Below are positions 58,003 to 64,000 of a DNA stretch of 64,000 bases, piece by piece. The DNA is taken from NCBI GenBank assembly GCA_021613535.1, contig CP075493.1, positions 3,968,001 through 4,032,000 of the forward strand. Direction: 5' to 3'. The notes beneath the pieces were generated by a model. The model was given only the letters and a program-made list of their open reading frames with translations, searched no databases and had not been told where the DNA came from. The translations under genes and the position numbers were made by a program. The first letter of the stretch is position 1, and every line of letters begins with the position of its first letter. The DNA is from Adineta vaga (taxonomy: Eukaryota; Rotifera).

Positions 58003-59092
58003 ATGTCGTATAAAGCACCTTGTGCCACATGCGGCAATAAAGGTGTAGGTATTTTTCGATGCGAAGGTTGTTTGCAAGTATTCTGTCGAAAGCATCTCAA
58101 TGAACATCGAGATGTTCTCAGTCATCAACTAGATGAAATCGTTCTTGAACATGATACATTACAACAAACCATTGTTGATAATACCAATGCACAAGATAAA
58201 CAACATCCTGTTCTCAAACAAATTGATCTATGGGAAAAGGATTCTATTCAGAAGATTCAACGATTTGCTGAAGAAGTAAGAAAACAAGTAAATCAATTAA
58301 CAGATACACAAAAGAGTAAACAATAATCGAATAACGATAGATTGATATGTTTATTTGAGATGAATTGTTTTAGTATCGGCACAATTGCATGAACTTGCTG
58401 AACGATTGCAGATAGCTCGTATAGATGATGATTATGTTGAAACTGATCTGAGTACATGGAAAACAATGTTACAAGAACTCCAAAATGATCTGACAACATT
58501 TACTCCACCATTGTCTCTTCATGAAAGTCATTCTCAAGTACTTATTCCAAAGATATTTCTTTCAATCCCAAAAGATACTATGAAATCAACTGAAAAATTT
58601 GGAAAATCATATGGTAGTGTTCGAATTGAAGGCAATGGTTATATTGCAATCCATTGCGGTTCAAAGAATGGTACAGCTTTAGTTCGTTGTCAAGGTGAAT
58701 ATTCATCAGGTATACATAAAATTCGATTTCTATTCAAAAAAAGTGATATCGATTATATTACTTCATTTGGTATTGTTTCAAAACTAATGTCATTAGATTT
58801 AAAAACATCCGATTCATCTTATAAATGTTATGGATGGAATAGTAACGATTCAACTTGTGCGCCTGGTGCTGATCAATTGCAATGTAAAAATTTACAAGAT
58901 ATGATTGGTCAAACCGTTTTTGAAATTGAACTTCAATTGGATTGTAATAATCGAACAATTACGTATATTAATCAAAGAACTCAAAATCGAAGAGAATTAT
59001 ACATTGATATAACAAAATGTCCATTTCCTTGGCAAGTTCATTTCTATCTATATGAAATTGGCGATTGTGTTCGTTTATTACCTTTAATATGA
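58003..59092 (+). CDS. TRIM-like protein 2: B-box, coiled coil, SPRY-like
   Basis: Two exons, 58003 to about 58315 and about 58374 to 59092; the intron has a gtaaac donor and a ttttag acceptor. Joined in frame. APCATCGN, IFRCEGCLQVFCRKHLNEH form the zinc cluster, with the same spacing as its neighbours. The coiled coil includes AQLHELAERLQIARID. The SPRY-like domain has AIHCGSKNGT, CYGWNSND, LQLDCNNRTITYIN and CPFPWQVHFYLYEIGDCVRLL. The ATG is chosen because the frame further upstream starts with GTG. It is the parent of the pseudogene at 55.7 kb. AATAAA is near 59141. Probably an adaptor or sensor; role unknown. Confidence 0.82.
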
Positions 59093-59184
59093 TATAGTAG
59101 AAACATCGTTTCTTTTTTGTTATTTTAAAGTTGTTTTATCGAATAAAAACATGTGTTCAATGGATTATTTGAAAGATAGATTTC

Positions 59185-59256
59185 AGCAGCGTGGCGCAGT
59201 GGAAGCGTGCTGGGCTCATAACTCAGAGGTCGGTAGATCGAAACTACTCGCTGCTA
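59185..59256 (+). tRNA. tRNA-iMet: Initiator tRNA-Met (CAU)
   Basis: 72 nt folding as a cloverleaf. Acceptor stem AGCAGCG/CGCTGCT, anticodon CAT at 59217-59219, and no intron. The A1-U72 pair, the GGG side of the anticodon stem and the AUCGAAA T-loop identify the eukaryotic initiator form. Loop residue 33 is U. One of the three usual G-C pairs (30-40) is G-U here. A pol III terminator (run of T) starts at 59264. Box A and box B regions are intact. Confidence 0.95.
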
Positions 59257-59647
59257 CTATTTATTTTTTTTAAATTCAATTTTTATTTCAGAAGAAGAAA
59301 AAACGAATCTTTCTCCTTATCAAGGTTAATTACATATTGATAGTTATCTTTTTACGTAACATTTCTATCGAAAAATACAAATATCCTTGATATATTTATC
59401 ATAATAAACCTTCTGATTTGAATAACGATACGATACCTTTCAAACTACTTTCATCACTCTTATATAACCGTCGAAGAGGAGGAGAAGAAGCAGAAGAAGA
59501 AAACCATCTATTTTCTGTTTATGACTTTAATCAAACATAGGTAAATAGAATGATATTGAGTGAACAACTATAAGCAATTTATTTTGAAGGTAAAGGAATT
59601 TGAAAGAGAAGAAAAAACCTATCTAGAAACAAATCTTTAGATTTATT
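59257..59647. other. Intergenic, 391 bp
   Basis: Includes the pol III terminator tract of the tRNA and the promoter of the LRR gene. A GAGGAGGAGAAG-type purine tract is at about 59476. Confidence 0.5.
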
Positions 59648-60409
59648 ATGCCTAAAATAACCGATTTATCATTTCAACAATCACAAACAATCGCTCGTCG
59701 ACAAATTTCGACGACTCCAATTCCGGAGAATTATGTTTCAAAAGTTTATTATAATTCTAAACTTGAAGATGCAATTGAATTCATCGAAGCTAAATCACGT
59801 GTTGATTTTTCCTATTGGAATTTAATCGATGATGATATATCGATTATCGTCACACGTATTATTAACAATAAACAATGTCCAGAACTTGATTTATGTGGAA
59901 ATAAATTTACATCAAATGGTATATCAATACTAGCATTTCGTCTACCAAACAATACGACCTTAAAAACTCTTGATTTATCATATAATTTCTTACATGATTC
60001 TGGTATTCATTTGTTGAGTGAAGTACTCCTACCAGATCATTGTTTACATCTTCGAAAACTTGTTTTAAATAAAAATGGTATTACTAATGAAGGTATCGAA
60101 TATCTCGCTGAAATGTTGAAAACGAATCAATTATTAACAGAATTATGGTTATCGAATAATGAAATTGGTAATGAAGGTGTCAAACAATTGGCGGATGTAT
60201 TGATAAATTTTAATCGAACTTTAAAATTATTGGTACTTTCATTTAATGTTTTTATTACTGATGATAGTGTACACTATCTTATGGAGGTATTAGAACGTAA
60301 TCAAATCTTGACTAAACTTGGAATTAATGATTGTAATTTATCTGAAATAGGAAAAATTCAACTTCAAAAAATAGTTTATACAAAAACAAAATTTAAAATG
60401 AAAATTTAA
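59648..60409 (+). CDS. Leucine-rich repeat protein (RNI-like)
   Basis: Single exon, 253 residues. After a 60-residue N-terminus, about seven ribonuclease-inhibitor-type LRRs of 28-31 residues follow: CPELDLCGNKFTSNGISIL, LKTLDLSYNFLHDSGIHLL, LRKLVLNKNGITNEGIEYL, LTELWLSNNEIGNEGVKQL, LKLLVLSFNVFITDDSVHYL and LTKLGINDCNLSEIGK. No signal peptide. The repeats resemble the C-terminal domain of the ART-LRR gene at 54-55 kb, so they may share ancestry, without the ART domain here. A protein-protein recognition role is likely; the partner is unknown. Confidence 0.85.
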   Translation: MPKITDLSFQQSQTIARRQISTTPIPENYVSKVYYNSKLEDAIEFIEAKSRVDFSYWNLIDDDISIIVTRIINNKQCPELDLCGNKFTSNGISILAFRLPNNTTLKTLDLSYNFLHDSGIHLLSEVLLPDHCLHLRKLVLNKNGITNEGIEYLAEMLKTNQLLTELWLSNNEIGNEGVKQLADVLINFNRTLKLLVLSFNVFITDDSVHYLMEVLERNQILTKLGINDCNLSEIGKIQLQKIVYTKTKFKMKI

Positions 60410-60675
60410 TTTCTAAATATTGTATAAATTATCACAGAATAAAAATTTGATTATATACTTTTCTTTCGATATTTATTACTGTTTAAAACGAGACAATAGT
60501 CATGATAAAAGTATATGCAAAGAAAAGAAATGAAGCATAATTAATAGTTATACTTTCAGAATTACTTGGAACATGTTTAAGTATCGAATAGAAGAATAAA
60601 TCTAATCTTGAGATAGAGTTTCTCATCTAAAACAAAAGAGGGTGTTTGAACAAAATTTAAAATTAAGAATTATCA
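60410..60675. other. Intergenic, 266 bp (convergent genes)
   Basis: 3' flanks of the LRR and amine-oxidase genes; AATAAA near 60436. Confidence 0.5.
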
Positions 60676-62121
60676 TCAGGCAAAATGTTTGTTTAAATAT
60701 TCTTGAATATGACGTGCACTAACAAGACCAGATTCCAATGCTCCATCGATAAATCCTCGCCAACCGTTTGCTATATCACCACTAGCAAAAAAGACGGGTG
60801 GTTCGGGTGTTTGAAGTGATAATAAATTTGAAGACATTTGTCCAGGTTTATACCAAGACCATGTACTCATAATATATGGATCATTTCGCCAATCATGACC
60901 AAGAACAAATTTAACTTTGATATCTGGACGAAATTTCTTCAATTCTTTTTCAACAACAGATATATTTTTAATATCAAGTATTTCATCTGGTCCAAAACCA
61001 ACAATTATGGAACCATCTTGATCATCGGTATAGGCCATTGTTATTGAATTGGGGTAAGGTGCCGTACCAAACCAATGTCCAATAGGTTCTTCTAATTTAA
61101 CCCAAAATTTCATTCCACCACGACATTGACCTCTCATTGCTATTTCTTGTCTTTTCATATTAAGAGTTGGTAAAAATTCAATATTTTTTAATACATTTAA
61201 TGGAACAGTAACCAGTACTGTTCGACCAAGAATTAATTCTCCTGATTGAGTTCGAATTATAACAGAATTTGGTTTTGTATGATCAATTGAAAGAACAGAT
61301 GTTGATAGTAATAATTTAACATTGTGACAATCATTTAATATTGCTTCAGCCAATGTACTTGTTCCTTCTTTGATTTTATATCGACCAAGTTTATCAAACA
61401 TACGAATCATATCATAATCTCCAAGTGCCCACCAACGAAGATGATCAATAAATCCACCTTGATCAATATTACCTTGCATATTCATTGAAAGTAATGCTAA
61501 TAACATGCCTTGAATTTCATCAGTCATAGGAAGAGAATTTTGAATTTGATCATATCGATCTTTCATTGATAATTGATCATATTTTTCGACATTTTCTTTT
61601 GCAACAAGTGGTGTATGAGGTAATGGTATAATTGTTCGTGCTTGAACATCATCAACATCACTATATTTTTCCATAAATTTACCTAATGTTACCCAATTAT
61701 CAGCCATGGTCACATTTTTTAATTTGGTTCCGTTCTCAAGTAGGATACTCATGTATTCAGCTGCAACACCTTTTGATTCAATGATTGAAAGACCATAACG
61801 TGTTATTTCACTCCATACATGTGGATGACTCCAATGAATCCATGTACCACCAATTTCAAATTTACAATCGTCATATTTGGCTGTAAATGTTCGACCACCA
61901 ATACGATCTTTTGCTTCAATAAGTAATACTTTTCGTTGACGTAAACTAAGTTCACGTGCTGCAACAAGACCAGCAAAACCAGCACCAACAATAATCACAT
62001 CATATTCTTCAGTGTTAATGAATTTTTGTGATTGAATAGACGTTAACGTTGGCAAACCACTTTTTACTAAACCATTCGAATGACAAAGAAAACCATCGTT
62101 AGTTTCCTTCGGATGTGTCAT
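60676..62121 (-). CDS. FAD-dependent amine oxidase, fungal MAO-N-like
   Basis: Single exon, 481 residues, no intron. The FAD-binding loop is GAGFAG at 46-51, followed by EAKDRIGGRTF at about 69-79 and EIGGTWIHWSHPHVW at 89-103, typical of MAO-N. VTVPLNVLKNI and SGDIANGWRGFIDGALESG near the C-terminus are further family blocks. Residues corresponding to the MAO A/B cysteinyl-flavin site (SGGC) are absent (TWSWYKPGQM), so FAD is likely non-covalent. There is no C-terminal membrane helix, so it is soluble, in contrast to mitochondrial MAO. It would oxidise amines to aldehydes with H2O2 release. The best pattern match is fungal MAO-N. Together with the lack of introns this points to transfer, which a phylogeny should test. 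Confidence 0.88.
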   Translation of the reverse strand: MTHPKETNDGFLCHSNGLVKSGLPTLTSIQSQKFINTEEYDVIIVGAGFAGLVAARELSLRQRKVLLIEAKDRIGGRTFTAKYDDCKFEIGGTWIHWSHPHVWSEITRYGLSIIESKGVAAEYMSILLENGTKLKNVTMADNWVTLGKFMEKYSDVDDVQARTIIPLPHTPLVAKENVEKYDQLSMKDRYDQIQNSLPMTDEIQGMLLALLSMNMQGNIDQGGFIDHLRWWALGDYDMIRMFDKLGRYKIKEGTSTLAEAILNDCHNVKLLLSTSVLSIDHTKPNSVIIRTQSGELILGRTVLVTVPLNVLKNIEFLPTLNMKRQEIAMRGQCRGGMKFWVKLEEPIGHWFGTAPYPNSITMAYTDDQDGSIIVGFGPDEILDIKNISVVEKELKKFRPDIKVKFVLGHDWRNDPYIMSTWSWYKPGQMSSNLLSLQTPEPPVFFASGDIANGWRGFIDGALESGLVSARHIQEYLNKHFA

Positions 62122-62543
62122 TATATCTTTCTTATCACCGATGATGAAAATGTCGTTGTTTTTTTCTTCGCTTCTTAACTATTTATTTGTCTACAGAATA
62201 AACCAGTCGCACGTGTTTCATACACGATACTGATGTGTCAGTAGTTTTCGATTGTTGTTTTTATTCTGATTCGATTTACGACAGAGAGAGACACAACACG
62301 ATCTTTATCAAACTATATTTCATAAGTGAAACCAAATTCCATTGTGTTTAATGTATAATTTGCTTCTTAATTTCTGTCAACTATTGACAATCGAAAATTA
62401 AAAAATGTAGATTTTACTTCACAACGATTGTTCATTCGTTGTTCCTTTCCGTTCTCTTACGTCAACAATAAAACGAATTAGAAAAGTACGATTTCACTCT
62501 ATTAGAACTTCTTCTTCTTCTTCTTTACATTTACAACGAACTT
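62122..62543. other. Intergenic, 422 bp (divergent promoters)
   Basis: Upstream regions of the amine oxidase and the third TRIM-like gene. A CTTCTTCTT tract is at about 62508. No clear motif. Confidence 0.5.
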
Positions 62544-63616
62544 ATGATGACAACATTAACTACACCATGTACAATATGTGCTAATAAAAGTATTGGAATC
62601 TTTAAATGTGAAGGATGTACAAAAGTATTCTGTCGCAAACATGTCAATGAACATCGTGATGATCTTCGTCAACAATTAGATGAAATCATTCATGAACATG
62701 ATCAACTTCATCAATTAATTAATCAAACAGAAAATGAATATCATTCATTATTCGATCAAATCACTCAATGGAAAGAAAAAGCTATTGAAAAAATTCATCA
62801 AGTTACTGAAAAAATTCGTGCTGATATTATTGAACAGATCCAAGCACAAAAAGGTAATAAGCATTTATTCGATTAGAATTTATGTAACCTTTTTGAACTT
62901 TTCTTTTAGAAAGCAATTTACAAACATTAAAATATCTTTCTCGACGTCTTCGAAAAGCTTGTGAAGATGATGATTATATAGAAAATGATCTTCATACTTG
63001 GACAACAACATTACAAGATTTAAAAAGAGATTTACCAACAAATAATTCCTCATTGACTCTTAATGAAGATTCCAATGTAACTTTGATTTCAAACATCAAT
63101 CTCATTTCGACGAAACATCTTACATTTTCAAATGAATATTTTTTACGTTTCATAGGTGATATTGATATCGAAGATAATGGTCTTGTTGCTATTCATGATA
63201 TTCGTAAAAGTAGTGATGCATTTGTATATGGTAAACAATCATATCATCAAGGAAAACATACGATACGTTTTCTCATTACAAAAACAAATGCGAACTATAT
63301 AACAACATTTGGTATTGCATCCGTACAAGCTCAATTATGTGTTTATGGTTGGAATAGTGATGATCAAATAGTTGGCCGTCATCATTCTCATTCAGAATAT
63401 TTATATAATCAATATGACATGAAAGGAGAGACAATTCTAGAAATTGAATTATATATTGATTGTGAACAGAGAAAACTTTCGTATTTAAATCAACGAACAC
63501 AATGTGTAAAAGAAATTCATGTTGATTTAAATTTATGTCCATTTCCATGGCAATTGTACTTCTATTTGTATGATATTGGCGATCGTGTACGTTTGTTAAC
63601 GTCTAATCGAATATAG
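62544..63616 (+). CDS. TRIM-like protein 3: B-box, coiled coil, SPRY-like
   Basis: Two exons with a gtaata/ttttag intron of about 55 nt (62855-62909). The zinc cluster reads TPCTICANKSIGIFKCEGC and VFCRKHVNEH. The coiled coil (QTLKYLSRRLRKACEDDD) is followed by a SPRY-like domain with VAIHDIRKSSDA, YGWNSDDQ, IEDNG and CPFPWQLYFYLYDIGDRVRLL. Clearly paralogous to the copies at 56.7 and 58.0 kb; the amine-oxidase gene, the LRR gene and the tRNA lie in between. The start is one of two adjacent Met codons. Function unknown; adaptor or sensor inferred from family. Confidence 0.82.
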
Positions 63617-63879
63617 ACAGACTTCTTTTTACAATTTATACGAAATAAACAAATAACTAGTTAAGATATTAGCGAGTAAATTCTTATAAGAATAATCTTT
63701 TCATACTAGTTATCTCGATTCATAGACTTGTAATTAATTATTTTTAATTTCCGATATATTTCGTAACGGTACAGGCAGATGTTTATCAATAGAACCGATG
63801 TATATATATATATAAGTGCTCGCTAGATTATTTTCATAAAATTTTCGAACTGTATCAAATGAACTCATGAGAAAATGGC

Positions 63880-64000
63880 ATGATTGCATTATTATATGAT
63901 ATTTTAATAAATCTCAATAGTTATTTTGGTGTATTTTGTTTTACTGGTAATATACTAAATATTCTTGTTCTGTATTAACGAAATCTTCTTTATAATTCTT
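63880..64000 (+). pseudogene. GPCR TM1 remnant, runs off the window
   Basis: From an ATG at 63880 the frame reads a short leader and YFGVFCFTGNILNILVLY, which is TM1 of the receptor type seen at 50 kb (LIFLFGLIGNLLNIFIL). A TAA at 63976 follows, where the relative has a Gln/Arg-rich loop, and the frame then continues RNLL. It looks like a degraded receptor; more may lie beyond the window. A short chance match cannot be excluded. Confidence 0.35.

Overview
The window is animal DNA, most likely from a bdelloid rotifer (Adineta or Rotaria type). It is AT-rich and genes lie close together on both strands. Most introns are 45-75 nt with GT-AG ends. The gene mix also fits: FMRFamide-receptor-like GPCRs, ADP-ribosyltransferases with LRRs, TRIM-like and TRAF-like families, and some fungal- or bacterial-looking enzymes. 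The assignment is inference; no species marker was checked. Spliced coordinates come from reading splice sites by eye, and each range runs from start to stop codon including introns.

0-9.3 kb: the 3' part of an ART-domain gene, a JEN/SHS-type carboxylate transporter (fungal-type), a GPCR, a YbaY/YscW-like protein, a tetraspan protein, and a 12-exon Reeler-DOMON-cytochrome b561 reductase. 9.3-22.4 kb: an empty 2.4 kb, a 9-exon beta-tubulin with a TATA box and RFX X-box-like site, an F-box/LRR protein, a B-box/coiled-coil/ubiquitin-like fusion, a uridine-kinase-type P-loop kinase, a PPxY membrane protein and a second GPCR. 22.4-31 kb: accessory ground with an intact RING/TRAF-zinc-finger/MATH protein, a related N-terminal module fragment, a decayed MATH gene, a 419-bp foldback element and a perfect 65-nt hairpin.

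31-53 kb: a small beta-rich protein, an RTP-like 3CxxC zinc-finger gene overlapping the first of two tandem type I membrane proteins, a CALCOCO/TAX1BP1-like autophagy receptor, calcineurin B, a class V aminotransferase, a receiver-like small protein, an F-box protein, a membrane-anchored PDZ protein, a 3-hydroxyacyl-CoA dehydratase, a third GPCR and an ETS factor. 53-64 kb: an ART-LRR gene broken by a frameshift, three TRIM-like B-box/coiled-coil/SPRY-like genes plus a deleted pseudocopy, an initiator tRNA-Met, an LRR protein, a fungal MAO-N-like amine oxidase, and a GPCR TM1 remnant at the edge.

Several genes belong to ubiquitin, autophagy and innate-type signalling (RING-TRAF, B-box, UBL, SKICH autophagy receptor, ART-LRR), in a setting of duplication and decay. 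The most novel-looking architecture is the B-box/coiled-coil/UBL protein at 17.4-18.6 kb. The clearest transfer candidates are the JEN-type transporter and the MAO-N-type oxidase.
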